Shown here in pieces: positions 7,301 through 14,563 of a stretch of DNA of 17,379 nucleotides. How positions within the stretch are numbered: position 1 is the first letter of the stretch; each line of letters starts with the position of its first letter. The DNA is taken from positions 1 to 17,379 of the forward strand of contig JBBDYI010000255.1 of assembly GCA_040901705.1 (NCBI GenBank). Direction: 5' to 3'. The stretch is from PLA5 sp040901705. GTDB lineage: Bacteria; Planctomycetota; Planctomycetia; Pirellulales; PLA5. A model generated the notes under the pieces. It did no database searches and was not told the origin of the DNA. It saw only the letters and a list, made by a program, of their open reading frames with translations. The position numbers and the translations under genes are program-made.

Positions 7301-9809
7301 CGTGATGGTCGGTCCGGCCTTCGGCCACGGTCGCATCTTCGGTGCTGTCGGGAGCGAGGTCTGTATAGCTGAATTTGTCGCCAAACAGCACGCGGGCTTG
7401 TTTGTGCAAGTTTTCGCGGTCTTCGCCCACGAGCAGCGGCAGCGCGAGCGCGTCGAGCAACCGCAGCCGGTCCGAAGCGCTTCCTTGGGCGCTGCGTTTA
7501 TTCATCGCCTCGAGGATCGGCTTGCGTAGTTTTTCGAATTCGCCACGGAGATCGTTCGTTCGTTTTACGAACGTGTCGACGTCGGCCCGCTCGTACAATC
7601 CGCCGACGCGGGGGCGGTCGACGAATCCGCGGATCAACTGTTGCACGTCGTGGTGCAGATCGAGCAGGTCGTACATCGCCTGGTCGTCGACGTTGCTGGC
7701 CGCGCCGGCTTCCAGGCGTCGAGCGCGATAACGCACGAGCCAGGGGATCTCGGCCAGCGACCGATCGCGCAAGGCATAGGCGTCGGAAAGCGCCTTGGCG
7801 AGTTCGTCGGCGCGCTGGTATTGAGCGTCGGCCGTGCCGCCCGACTCTTTGGCTTTCGCCAGGTCGGAGGCTCGACCGACGAATAGCGAGTCTTCCGTCT
7901 GGCGGCGATTCTCGTCGGCAAGCATCACCGCGCGGCGGGTGTTGTAATGCACGCGAACGTCCGTTGGCGCGGCGACGTTCTCCGCGGCGGCCCGCCGAGC
8001 GATGGACGCGAACAGCAGTTTCGGATCCGGAGTCTCCCGACGATTGCGGAACGCCGCGAGCATCCGCACGAAGTGAACCTCGATTGGCTCGTCTTCGATC
8101 CGCCAATTCCCGCTCGTCGGCAATATTTGGTCGTTCAATCGATCGATGCGCTCTGCCAGTTTGTCCCATTCGGCGTTGGACGGCGTCTGCTCGATCCATC
8201 GCCATGCCGCTTGCGACCGGAAGAAGTAGTCCCGCTGCGCGAGTCCTTCGACGTCATCCTTGCCTTGACCAAAGGCTGCGACGACCGCATCCATCGCCGC
8301 GCTGTCCGTTGCTTTGGTGTCCGCGGCGTCTGGATTTGGCGACAGCGCCCTTGCCAAGGCAATGCCGTTGGGCGGCGCCCCGGACGGTGCGCTCGACTCG
8401 ATCCGCGCGATCGTCTCGGAAAGTTCTTCGATGCCGGCTTCGAATTGAACCTGATACGTCTTCGCGCCGCCGGCGACGGCCAGCCGCTCCAATCGCAACA
8501 GCATGTGCTCGAACCGCTGCCATGCGAGCGGGTGGTAGCGAATGCCGCGGTCGGCAAGTTTGGCGTAACGATCCCAACCCGCGCGGCGGATTTTCTCCCA
8601 CCGTGCGCTGATTTGCGTCAATCGTTCGCGCCGCGCCGCGGACACTTCTTCGCTGTCGGGCTTCTCGGCGTCGAGCAACGTCGCGCCGTACTCGACCAGC
8701 CGGCGATCCCGCGCATCGCCCTTCGTGCCGGCCGCCGCGAGCAAGACCGGCCGCTGTTCGTCGCCACGATAGGTCGCCACGAACCGAGTCGTCTGACGCC
8801 GCACGTATTCGTAAAGTTCTTCCACCGTGACGAATCGGTCGGGATCGCGAACCGTCGAGCCCTCGGCATATCCGTCGGCATGTCCCTGCAATCCGCGGCG
8901 CACGAAATGGCCGAACACGGTGCCGCCGAGTTCCGGCGAGGCCCACGCTTTTTCGCCCGCGTCCGCCGAATTGAGCACGAACAAGTTGCTCACCGGCAAT
9001 TCCGATTCGACCACTCCCCGCAAGCTCTCGACGAAAGCGTTGTACGGCAGGCCGAGTTCCCATTCCTGGTCGATCCGCCCGGCGTCGAGGATCACCAGCT
9101 TGAGCACGTCGCGCGGCAACCGTTCTTGCTTCCCGGCACGATCGTAGAACAGCGAATCGAGCAACTCGCTGACCGGCATCCGCCGCGCGGCGTCGAACAC
9201 CGAATCGGATTCGGACAATCCGGGCAGCAGCAGACACGCACGGCCTTCGTCGTCGACGACGCCCAATCCGCTGAGATAGATGATCACCGCTCCGTCGCCC
9301 GGCCCGCGACCGAGCGTCTGCCACCATTTGATCGTGGCGGCCTTTTCGACCTCGCGGCTCAGATTGCCGAGCCATTCTTCCTTATCGGCCTTCCAGATAA
9401 TCTGCCGCTCGCTGGAAACCGCGAGCGGTTCGCCGCCGGTGCGGTTCTCTCCATCGCGGGCGAGCAGTCGCCGGATGTTCTCGACGTCGTCGTAGGCCCA
9501 AGCGTTCGGCGGAACGGGGTAGGAGTATTCGCTGATCACCAGCGAAATGAACGGCGTCGTGGTCGGCCGCGGCAGCATCAGCACGATCGCCACGAACAGA
9601 CCGATGACCAGCAGCACGCCGAACGCGATCTTGCCGCGGAAGATCCACAGCAGCTTCGTGCTGTCGTCGGTCTTGCGCCGTGCCCAGTCGTGCCCTTCCT
9701 TTCCTGCGGCTGCTTTCGCACCGGGGCTGGGGCGAGCCGAGCGGCCACCGCCGCGCCAGTCGCCCCGCTGCGGACGATTGCCCCCCGATCGTGCTCCGTC
9801 GCTTGGCAT
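4398..9809 (-). CDS. Giant membrane-anchored pseudo-caspase/VWA protein (1803 aa)
   Basis: Residues 1-52 are basic and rich in Gly, Arg and Pro. Residues 53-80 form one membrane segment, so the remaining ~1720 residues are probably periplasmic. Residues about 86-365 follow the bacterial caspase (peptidase C14) pattern: a first strand, A-Y-D-D-V-E-N-I-R-R-L-L (105-116), I-I-Y-L-S-G-L-G (176-183), L-V-I-L-D-A-G-R (238-245), a G-G-T-V-F-G-H-F segment (295-302) and T-V-E-E-L-Y-E-Y-V (328-336). The canonical S-G-H-G histidine is Leu182 and the D-A-C-R cysteine is Gly244, so it should be catalytically dead. About 370-1090 is mostly charged, helical sequence without a recognised domain. A VWA domain covers about 1176-1410 with an intact MIDAS: D1184-x-S1186-x-S1188, Thr1293 and Asp1325. 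Residues 1430-1803 look beta-rich. The start is supported by GGGAG (9816-9820), six bases upstream. VWA domains usually bind proteins through a divalent metal, so a scaffold or sensor role is inferred. Confidence 0.85.
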   Translation of the reverse strand: MPSDGARSGGNRPQRGDWRGGGRSARPSPGAKAAAGKEGHDWARRKTDDSTKLLWIFRGKIAFGVLLVIGLFVAIVLMLPRPTTTPFISLVISEYSYPVPPNAWAYDDVENIRRLLARDGENRTGGEPLAVSSERQIIWKADKEEWLGNLSREVEKAATIKWWQTLGRGPGDGAVIIYLSGLGVVDDEGRACLLLPGLSESDSVFDAARRMPVSELLDSLFYDRAGKQERLPRDVLKLVILDAGRIDQEWELGLPYNAFVESLRGVVESELPVSNLFVLNSADAGEKAWASPELGGTVFGHFVRRGLQGHADGYAEGSTVRDPDRFVTVEELYEYVRRQTTRFVATYRGDEQRPVLLAAAGTKGDARDRRLVEYGATLLDAEKPDSEEVSAARRERLTQISARWEKIRRAGWDRYAKLADRGIRYHPLAWQRFEHMLLRLERLAVAGGAKTYQVQFEAGIEELSETIARIESSAPSGAPPNGIALARALSPNPDAADTKATDSAAMDAVVAAFGQGKDDVEGLAQRDYFFRSQAAWRWIEQTPSNAEWDKLAERIDRLNDQILPTSGNWRIEDEPIEVHFVRMLAAFRNRRETPDPKLLFASIARRAAAENVAAPTDVRVHYNTRRAVMLADENRRQTEDSLFVGRASDLAKAKESGGTADAQYQRADELAKALSDAYALRDRSLAEIPWLVRYRARRLEAGAASNVDDQAMYDLLDLHHDVQQLIRGFVDRPRVGGLYERADVDTFVKRTNDLRGEFEKLRKPILEAMNKRSAQGSASDRLRLLDALALPLLVGEDRENLHKQARVLFGDKFSYTDLAPDSTEDATVAEGRTDHHVARMLKWRRHPAMDLVDAPMADIKPGERASLADAGRALRQRLVELERRIAAAKGVPGDLSLDDGLTIPTLRAELAQTDLESRAAGLFRGPLPKITPAERLERFDRQRLLVWHYQRTLEDFWGPSPQKLDQEFFHVAAQRAAALARSQDDGIDARSPNAATQTAEMSELLAGRVKAASDGLGPRFDDDQLRINFDPKDQRKQSAIHLVTIDRKPGADLPLGTAAYYLAEATDAAAAAATESARLAAISGKQVDTTDTRLAYEIAANRSGEPRQPLKYTINDLYAQSQRTSLLRGIVLYRGHRYRHSSEIVRLSPRGCEREYELRPPTYDPPTVTIKGKEKRRAVLLVLDCSASMVEKGAGSRTRMEIAREAVNKAVAELRAGSRDAKIGLWLYGHRTRYKSDDNPSGEVVPKENLSPADAATRPAADVEQRIALATLTDDVEKKIKDALVDVAPHGYTPLYYAIHEALATGFSTLENPKDYERQILVLTDGGNVQCIKDDKIPVGGNPVVVSDKMLRSALVAQRDNAIASGVEPVRLDVIGYDFVDENLAKFAAYRGTWNFGNRTELAAAIDGLGDIHDVKSDPELSTERKLELLIQSLLGIHRFTIVNAETGAPVTPKVDGRPRSGFLRLNEVLKLEGPAGGFKVKFEEGLISKNDRNAIRGGDVPPADFDFTLANRGEQLLFRIYENHTAGTYDRWLQQEDTHTGYLPFRVGDRENGGDNFVDGNSGKKIRLKPLLPTWKPTPRGWEFHVTVSYDPGKNNHTPQPVEALAVIQPRKNDVNPITIYDVKFEPGASVPEISFVVPEWRDKAGAADQAYLWVWFNFTQQAPSLTEFYAGATAIEPVVIDGKPIRFTVDPSYDQQRRTYVVKVSERHAGDEGTRPATMDRIKVSMDSKEAPPSRIHRCYVTGGREIVHTFEYPEGTFKNLDELRRRKVVITRIEDIKRNSVVRINDLEKEGMLIDVPIDR

Positions 9810-10206
9810 GACTTGCTCCCTCGCGTTTCGGCAGGCAAGGCCGCCCGACGACGGCGGTTCCTGGCTCGCTCGCGAATGCTTGGCAGAATCGACCGGCGGC
9901 GGCGAAAGTGCGCACGCCGGCCAAAGTTAATCCGGAAATCGGACGATTCTTGTCCGCTGCGGAAGTGTAGTGTATCTGACCAAACGGGACAGCGACTGGC
10001 AAGCTGAATCGCCCGCATTATCGGTGCCCGGCGATTTCTCCGCACGCAAATGCCCGCGGATTGGCGTTTCTCGATCGTCGCGGTTACGCTGGTGGTCGCG
10101 TCGGCCGCATGTTTGAAGGCATGTCTCGGCGCGGTCCGACGCCTCGCATGGCACGAATTTGACCGACTCATTCCTATTGGCGCGGCTTGGCCGCGACGGA
10201 AAGATC
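9810..10206. other. Divergent intergenic region, no gene seen
   Basis: This 397-base spacer separates the start of the giant VWA gene (-) from the start of the TIM-barrel gene (+), so it must hold promoters for both. No convincing paired -35/-10 boxes were found on either strand. A 7-bp inverted repeat (AATCGCC at 10007-10013, GGCGATT at 10030-10036, 16-base loop) could be an operator but is short enough to be chance. Open frames here are shadows with no protein-like features. Confidence 0.6.
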
Positions 10207-11169
10207 ATGAACGAATCGAAACGCGAATTGGAACGAATTTCGCGACTAGCTGCGACGACGGCGATCGTAGACCGACGGCAATGCCTCGCCGGCATGACCG
10301 CCGTTGCAGCGATAGGCGCGCTGCCGACAACGATGTGGGCCGATGACGCGACGACCGCGTCGGAAACCGCATCGGATAAGTCGAGCGCTTTGCCTGCCGC
10401 CCGTTTTTCGTTTGGTCTCGTCACGTATCAATGGGGCGCGGACTGGGACTTGCCTACGCTGATCGAGCGCTGTGCCGCCGCCAAGCTTTCCAGCGTCGAA
10501 TTGCGGACCACGCACAGGCACGGCGTCGAGCCGGCCCTCGACGCCGCCGCTCGCAAGGAAGTCGCCAGGCATTTCGCCGACAGCGCGGTGAAACTCATCG
10601 GCCTGGGGAGCGACTACCGCTTCGACAGCCCGGATGCCGAAGTCCTCGCCGCCAACGTGGAAGGAACCAAAGCGTTCCTGCAGCTTTCGCACGACGTCGG
10701 CGCGAGCGGCGTGAAGGTCAAGCCGAACGACCTGCCGAAAAACGTGCCCGTCGAACGCACGATTGCGCAGATCGGCGCCACGCTCAATGAACTCGGAAAA
10801 TTCGCCGCCGACTTGGGCCAGCAGGTACGGCTCGAAGTTCACGGCCAGTGCGCGAAACTACCGATCATCAAGCAGATCGTCGACCTCGCGGAACACAAGA
10901 ACGTCGCCATCTGTTGGAACAGCAACGCCGAAGACCTGTCGGGCGAAGGGCTCGCGCATAACTTCGCCCTCGTCCGACCGCGTTTCGGCGAGACGCTACA
11001 CGTTCACGAGCTAGACTCGGCGGAATACCCGTATGCCGAATTGTTCCGACTGTTGCGCGAAACGAATTACGCCGGCCACGTGCTGCTCGAAGCATCGAGC
11101 AAGCCAAGCGACCGCGCCGCGGCGTTGGTCGAGCAGCGCAAGCTATTCGAGCGGCTGGCCACGAACTAG
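10207..11169 (+). CDS. Tat-exported sugar phosphate isomerase/epimerase-like TIM-barrel protein
   Basis: 320 residues. The N-terminus has a twin-arginine pattern (R-R-Q-C-L-A-G at 23-29), then a hydrophobic run and a likely cleavage region near 43-46, so export by Tat is likely. The mature part follows the AP-endonuclease-2/xylose isomerase-like TIM barrel: F-G-L-V-T-Y-Q-W (69-76), L-S-S-V-E-L-R (94-100), G-V-K-V-K (168-172), R-L-E-V-H-G (208-213), I-C-W-N-S-N (235-240), L-H-V-H-E-L-D (264-270) and V-L-L-E-A-S (292-297). Probable metal ligands are Glu210, His267 (or His265) and Glu295. The usual fourth ligand, an Asp, is replaced by Asn238. Substrate and reaction are unknown. The ATG at 10207 is preferred: it has GGAAAG close upstream and keeps the Tat motif near the N-terminus. 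An earlier TTG at 10159 would add 16 residues. It is convergent with the thioredoxin-like gene. Confidence 0.85.
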   Translation: MNESKRELERISRLAATTAIVDRRQCLAGMTAVAAIGALPTTMWADDATTASETASDKSSALPAARFSFGLVTYQWGADWDLPTLIERCAAAKLSSVELRTTHRHGVEPALDAAARKEVARHFADSAVKLIGLGSDYRFDSPDAEVLAANVEGTKAFLQLSHDVGASGVKVKPNDLPKNVPVERTIAQIGATLNELGKFAADLGQQVRLEVHGQCAKLPIIKQIVDLAEHKNVAICWNSNAEDLSGEGLAHNFALVRPRFGETLHVHELDSAEYPYAELFRLLRETNYAGHVLLEASSKPSDRAAALVEQRKLFERLATN

Positions 11170-11170
11170 C

Positions 11171-11202
11171 TTGCGCTGCAACCTGTCGTCGCGGCAGTGC
11201 GA
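11171..11202. terminator. Candidate terminator hairpin between convergent genes
   Basis: Just after the TIM-barrel stop codon, TTGCGCTGC (11171-11179) can pair with GCAGTGCGA (11194-11202). The RNA stem has nine pairs including two G-U pairs, with a 14-base loop. No U-tract follows on either strand, so it is a weak call that rests on the hairpin and on its place in a 70-base convergent gap. Confidence 0.3.
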
Positions 11203-11239
11203 CCAAAGGGCAACGCGAATTGGCGTCGTGCGTCGTCTG

Positions 11240-12391
11240 CTACTTCGTTGCCGGCTTCTTCTCCGGCGATGCCTTCGCGTCGGAATCTTTCTCGTCGGCT
11301 GCCTTATCATCGGCCGCTTTGTCTTCCACCGGGCCAAGCAGTTTTTCAAGCAGCCGGCCCAACTCCGGTCCACGGGCGTTGAGCGAGACCACTTTGCCCT
11401 GTTGGTCGACAAGGATCACGGTCGGAATGCCCTGGATGCCGTAATGCACGGCCACCGGATGCTTCCAGCCTGCGCCTTCCTCGAACAACTGCGTCCACTT
11501 GGTGCCTTCCTTTTCCAGGAACGCTTCGAGCTTTTCGCGGTTCTCGTCCAGGCTGATGCCGACGACATCGAAACCTTTGTCGTGATACTTTTCGTAGTTT
11601 GCCTTGACGTTGGGCAACTCGCCGATGCACGGCCCGCACCACGTGGCCCAGAAATCGACCAGCACGACCTTGCCTTTGCTGTATGCCTTCCAGTCGAAAT
11701 CCTTGCCGCCGACCGTCTTGCCTTCGATCTCGATGTCGTTGCCCATCAAGTTCATGCGTCGCAACGTTCCGGCAAACGCCTCGACGACCGGTTTGAGATC
11801 CTCGTTTTTCTCGGCCGCTTTGCCAAAGATTCCACTAAACGCGGTCAGTGCTTCCTTGGCGAGATCCGGCTTGTCGCCGAATTCGAGTTGTTGTGCGATG
11901 GCGCGGGCAATGGCCGCGTCGTTGCCGTCGAAGTCTTCCGGCTCCTTGGAGGACAGCATCTCGGCGGCCTCGCCGATGATCGCTTTGATATCCTCGTCGC
12001 TACCCGAGCGCAATTCCGGTAGCCGCGAGACGAGCGAGAAGAACTGAGCCTTGAGGTAGTTTTCCGACTTCTTGTTGTCCTTCTCCAGTTCCTTCACTTT
12101 GGCCGCTGCTTCGCGAATGGCGGCCGAACGCGCTTCGAGTTCCGCCTGGCTTCTCGGGCGGGTCGATTGCACCTTCTGCATGAATTTGACCAGTTCGTCC
12201 GCACTGGCGTCCTTTGGCAATGCAAACGGATCGGTTTCTTCGTCCGTTGCTTTCTCGTCCGCGGCCGCTTTGGCGTCGGCTTGCTTCGCCGCGGGTTTGT
12301 CATCTTCGGCCACGGCCGCTGCGGCAAAGGAAATCACGCCGACAATACCGGTCGCCACGACCAGCTTCCACGTTCGTTGAATTACCGACAT
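11240..12391 (-). CDS. TlpA-like periplasmic thioredoxin-fold protein
   Basis: 383 residues. A signal peptide covers about 1-28, ending in A-A-A-A-V-A. Residues 30-60 are a low-complexity Ala/Lys/Asp/Glu segment. Residues about 62-215 are helical without a recognised domain. A TlpA/AhpC-TSA-type thioredoxin domain spans about 218-353: V-V-L-V-D-F-W-A-T (242-250), the redox motif W-C-G-P-C (Cys252 and Cys255), V-V-G-I-S-L-D (276-282) and the cis-proline in G-I-P-T (321-324). The C-terminus (355-383) is another charged low-complexity tail. Such proteins reduce or isomerise disulfides in the periplasm, often for cytochrome maturation; the substrate here is unknown. The start is fixed by AGGAG (12399-12403), seven bases upstream, and by the signal peptide. 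The open frame extends 135 codons further upstream, but that part crosses the repeat-rich spacer and is not protein-like. Confidence 0.9.
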   Translation of the reverse strand: MSVIQRTWKLVVATGIVGVISFAAAAVAEDDKPAAKQADAKAAADEKATDEETDPFALPKDASADELVKFMQKVQSTRPRSQAELEARSAAIREAAAKVKELEKDNKKSENYLKAQFFSLVSRLPELRSGSDEDIKAIIGEAAEMLSSKEPEDFDGNDAAIARAIAQQLEFGDKPDLAKEALTAFSGIFGKAAEKNEDLKPVVEAFAGTLRRMNLMGNDIEIEGKTVGGKDFDWKAYSKGKVVLVDFWATWCGPCIGELPNVKANYEKYHDKGFDVVGISLDENREKLEAFLEKEGTKWTQLFEEGAGWKHPVAVHYGIQGIPTVILVDQQGKVVSLNARGPELGRLLEKLLGPVEDKAADDKAADEKDSDAKASPEKKPATK

Positions 12392-12529
12392 GCGATGGCT
12401 CCTAGAGAAATTAGAATACAGTCGACCGCCAGCAAAAACCGCTCGCGGCAAATGACGATTGATCCGACTAATGTCCGATCCGAAAACGCCGGCAAGCAGC
12501 CCACCCAACCGACCGGCGATATCCAAAAG

Positions 12530-12558
12530 CGTACCGTTGCCGTACCGTTGAGGCAACG
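12530..12558. repeat. Tandem 11-mer with overlapping hairpin
   Basis: CGTACCGTTGC (12530-12540) is followed directly by CGTACCGTTGA (12541-12551). CGTTGCC (12535-12541) pairs with GGCAACG (12552-12558) across a 10-base loop, a 7-bp perfect stem. It may be a regulator site or a replication-slippage product. Confidence 0.5.
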
Positions 12559-12575
12559 TGCCAAAACCGAACAAT

Positions 12576-12603
12576 CCCAATAAAACACCCCCAATAAAAC
12601 GCC
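12576..12603. repeat. Two-copy 14-mer tandem repeat
   Basis: CCCAATAAAACACC (12576-12589) and CCCAATAAAACGCC (12590-12603) are adjacent and differ at one base. The A-rich core stands out in this GC-rich region. Confidence 0.6.
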
Positions 12604-12639
12604 GCCACCGCGGGACTTGGTGGAATTGCCACCGCGGGA
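12604..12639. repeat. Direct repeat of a 12-mer, period 24
   Basis: GCCACCGCGGGA occurs at 12604-12615 and again at 12628-12639. It contains the palindrome CCGCGG. Two sites on the same face of the helix could be paired operators, but no regulator gene is in the window. Confidence 0.5.
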
Positions 12640-12824
12640 ACCGCAAAAATGGCCATGTCGTCGCGCCGTCCGACCTATTGTGTCGCCCGTCGACCCGCGA
12701 ATGTTCGTATTTCGTGTGCGGGTCTTGTCGCACCGGTGGCCGGCGATTTGAATGGCGTTCGTTCGCGTCGCCTCTGCGGCCGACCCCCGATTTCAATACC
12801 CAAATCTACGATCGAACACCCAAA

Positions 12825-14501
12825 ATGACGACATTTCCGCTGCCCGAAGTTTCCCGCCCCGCCAAAGTCAAAAAAAAGCAAGTCCTGCTGGTGGCCAACG
12901 GCGATTTGCGGCTGTCGGCCAACCAGCGCTGCTGGCCCGCCCAGCACGAAATGGAACAAAGCCTCACCGCCGCCATCGCCAACGCCGGATACGAACTCAT
13001 CCGCGCCCACCCCTACAAGGACGACGAACTGCACGGATTCATCGGCTCGCAGAAGGAAGGCATGTGCGTGTTCGCCGGCATCGACCCCGACGCCCGGCTG
13101 ATCGTCGCCGAGGCCGTCTGGCAATACTCGCACCATCTGCTGCACGGCCTGATCACCCACCGCGGCCCGATTCTCACCGTCGCCAATTGGAGCGGCACGT
13201 GGCCCGGCTTGGTCGGCATGCTCAACCTCAACGGCTCGCTCACCAAGGCCGGCGTCAAGTATTCCACGCTGTGGGGCGAGGACTTCGCCGCGCCCGAATT
13301 CACCAAGCCGCTCCGCCGCTGGCTCGAAAAAGGCGTCGTCCGCCACAAGACCGATCACGTCACGCCCCTCGAAGACGTCAAAATCCCCGGCTCGCTCCGC
13401 AAGCTCGGCCGCGCGCTCGCCGAACAGCTTCGCCGCGACAAAGCCATCATGGGCGTGTTCGACGAAGGTTGCATGGGCATGTACAACGCCATCATTCCCG
13501 ACGAACTGCTGCATCCCACCGGCGTCTACAAAGAGCGCCTCAGCCAGTCGGCCCTGTACTACGAAACAATGCAGACCAGCGACGACGAAGCCGACGCCGC
13601 CCGTCGCTGGATGGAAGACCGCGGCATGACGTTCGTCACCGGCCCCAACCACGACGAGCACCTCACCGACGCGCAAATCCGCTTGCAATGCAAGATGTAC
13701 GTCGCCGCCGTCCGCATCGCCGACGATTTCGGCTGCGCCACGATCGGCATCCAATATCAGCAGGGCCTCAAAGACCTGCTCCCGGCCAGCGACCTCGTCG
13801 AAGGCACGCTCAACAACACCGACCGCCCGCCGGTGGCCAGCCGCGACGGCAACTCCGACGGCAGCCGCGTGCTCTACGAAGGCCAGCCGCTGCCGCACTT
13901 CAACGAAGTCGACGAGTGCGCCGGTCTCGACGCGCTGCTGACCTATCGCCTGCATTCCGCGTTGGGCCAGCCGGTCGAGAACACGCTCCACGATCTCCGC
14001 TGGGGCGATCGTGACGCTTCCGGCACGACCGACGAATACGTTTGGGTATTCCTCATCAGCGGCTCCGCCCCGCCGGCCCACTTCAACGGCGGTTGGGCCG
14101 GCGCATCGAGCGAGCGCCAGCCTGCCATGTACTTTCCCAGCGGCGGCGGCACGCTCAAAGGCATCTCCAAACCCGGCGAAATCGTCTGGTCTCGCATCTA
14201 TGTCGAGCAGGGCCGCTTGAAGATGGACCTCGGCCGCGCCGGCGTCGTCGAACTTCCACCCGAAGAAACCGACCGCCGCTGGCAAGCCACCACGCCGCAA
14301 TGGCCGATCATGCACGCCGTCACCTACGGCGTCTCCCGCGACCAGATGATGGCCCGACACAAGAGCAACCACATCCAAGTCGCGTATGCCAACAGCGCCA
14401 CCGAGGCGGATCAAGCGACGCTCGGCAAGGCGGCGCTGGCGGAAGCTCTCGGCATGAAAGTAGCCCTCTGCGGCACACGCCAGGACGGCAAAGCGTGGTA
14501 G
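12825..14501 (+). CDS. L-fucose isomerase-related protein (COG2407 type)
   Basis: 558 residues, cytosolic (no signal peptide or membrane segment). The order of motifs suggests the L-fucose/L-arabinose isomerase superfamily: an N-terminal alpha/beta region with V-L-L-V-A-N-G-D (20-27), V-A-N-W-S-G-T-W-P-G (119-128), then V-F-D-E-G-C-M-G-M (211-219), K-E-R-L-S-Q-S-A-L (236-244), F-N-E-V-D-E-C-A-G-L (359-368) and K-S-N-H-I-Q-V-A-Y-A (513-522). In E. coli FucI the Mn ligands are one Glu, one Asp and one His. By order, plausible equivalents here are acidic residues in the 211-226 or 359-364 motifs and His515; this is inference, not alignment. The length is close to FucI (591). The substrate could be L-fucose or another aldose; no fuculokinase or fuculose aldolase is nearby. 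The ATG at 12825 is chosen because similarity begins there; 89 upstream codons are spacer. No Shine-Dalgarno site is visible. Confidence 0.75.
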   Translation: MTTFPLPEVSRPAKVKKKQVLLVANGDLRLSANQRCWPAQHEMEQSLTAAIANAGYELIRAHPYKDDELHGFIGSQKEGMCVFAGIDPDARLIVAEAVWQYSHHLLHGLITHRGPILTVANWSGTWPGLVGMLNLNGSLTKAGVKYSTLWGEDFAAPEFTKPLRRWLEKGVVRHKTDHVTPLEDVKIPGSLRKLGRALAEQLRRDKAIMGVFDEGCMGMYNAIIPDELLHPTGVYKERLSQSALYYETMQTSDDEADAARRWMEDRGMTFVTGPNHDEHLTDAQIRLQCKMYVAAVRIADDFGCATIGIQYQQGLKDLLPASDLVEGTLNNTDRPPVASRDGNSDGSRVLYEGQPLPHFNEVDECAGLDALLTYRLHSALGQPVENTLHDLRWGDRDASGTTDEYVWVFLISGSAPPAHFNGGWAGASSERQPAMYFPSGGGTLKGISKPGEIVWSRIYVEQGRLKMDLGRAGVVELPPEETDRRWQATTPQWPIMHAVTYGVSRDQMMARHKSNHIQVAYANSATEADQATLGKAALAEALGMKVALCGTRQDGKAW

Positions 14502-14504
14502 CGC

Positions 14505-14517
14505 GGCGATAATCGCC
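14505..14517. terminator. Small palindromic hairpin after the fucose isomerase gene
   Basis: GGCGAT and ATCGCC flank a single A, giving a perfect inverted repeat three bases after the isomerase stop, in the 62-base convergent gap with the small membrane gene. There is no U-tract, so a terminator role is weakly supported. Confidence 0.3.
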
Positions 14518-14563
14518 AGCGTCGTTGTGAACGTTGCCGTTGTACACCTTGCCGACGGGAATG

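Larger units (their letters stand above)
12392..12824. other. Divergent intergenic region with short repeats
   Basis: This 433-base spacer lies between the starts of the thioredoxin-like gene (-) and the fucose isomerase gene (+). It holds three sets of short direct repeats between 12530 and 12639, listed separately. A TATTCT box on the minus strand (12413-12418), 22 bases before the thioredoxin start, could be a -10 element but lacks a good -35. No gene was seen; open frames crossing it are extensions of the flanking genes. Confidence 0.6.

Noticed and set aside
6120..7529. 469-codon open frame antisense to the giant VWA gene
   Set aside because: It lies opposite the VWA and helical region and shows no motif, signal or start context of its own.
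7947..10007. 686-codon open frame antisense to the giant VWA gene
   Set aside because: It has Arg/Pro-rich, low-information composition, while the opposite strand encodes clear domains.
10007..10036. 7-bp inverted repeat in the divergent spacer as an operator
   Set aside because: Too short and too widely spaced to stand above chance in this base composition; noted only in the spacer entry.
12392..12796. N-terminal extension of the thioredoxin-like protein
   Set aside because: The signal peptide and AGGAG site fix the start at 12391; the extension crosses short repeats and is not protein-like.
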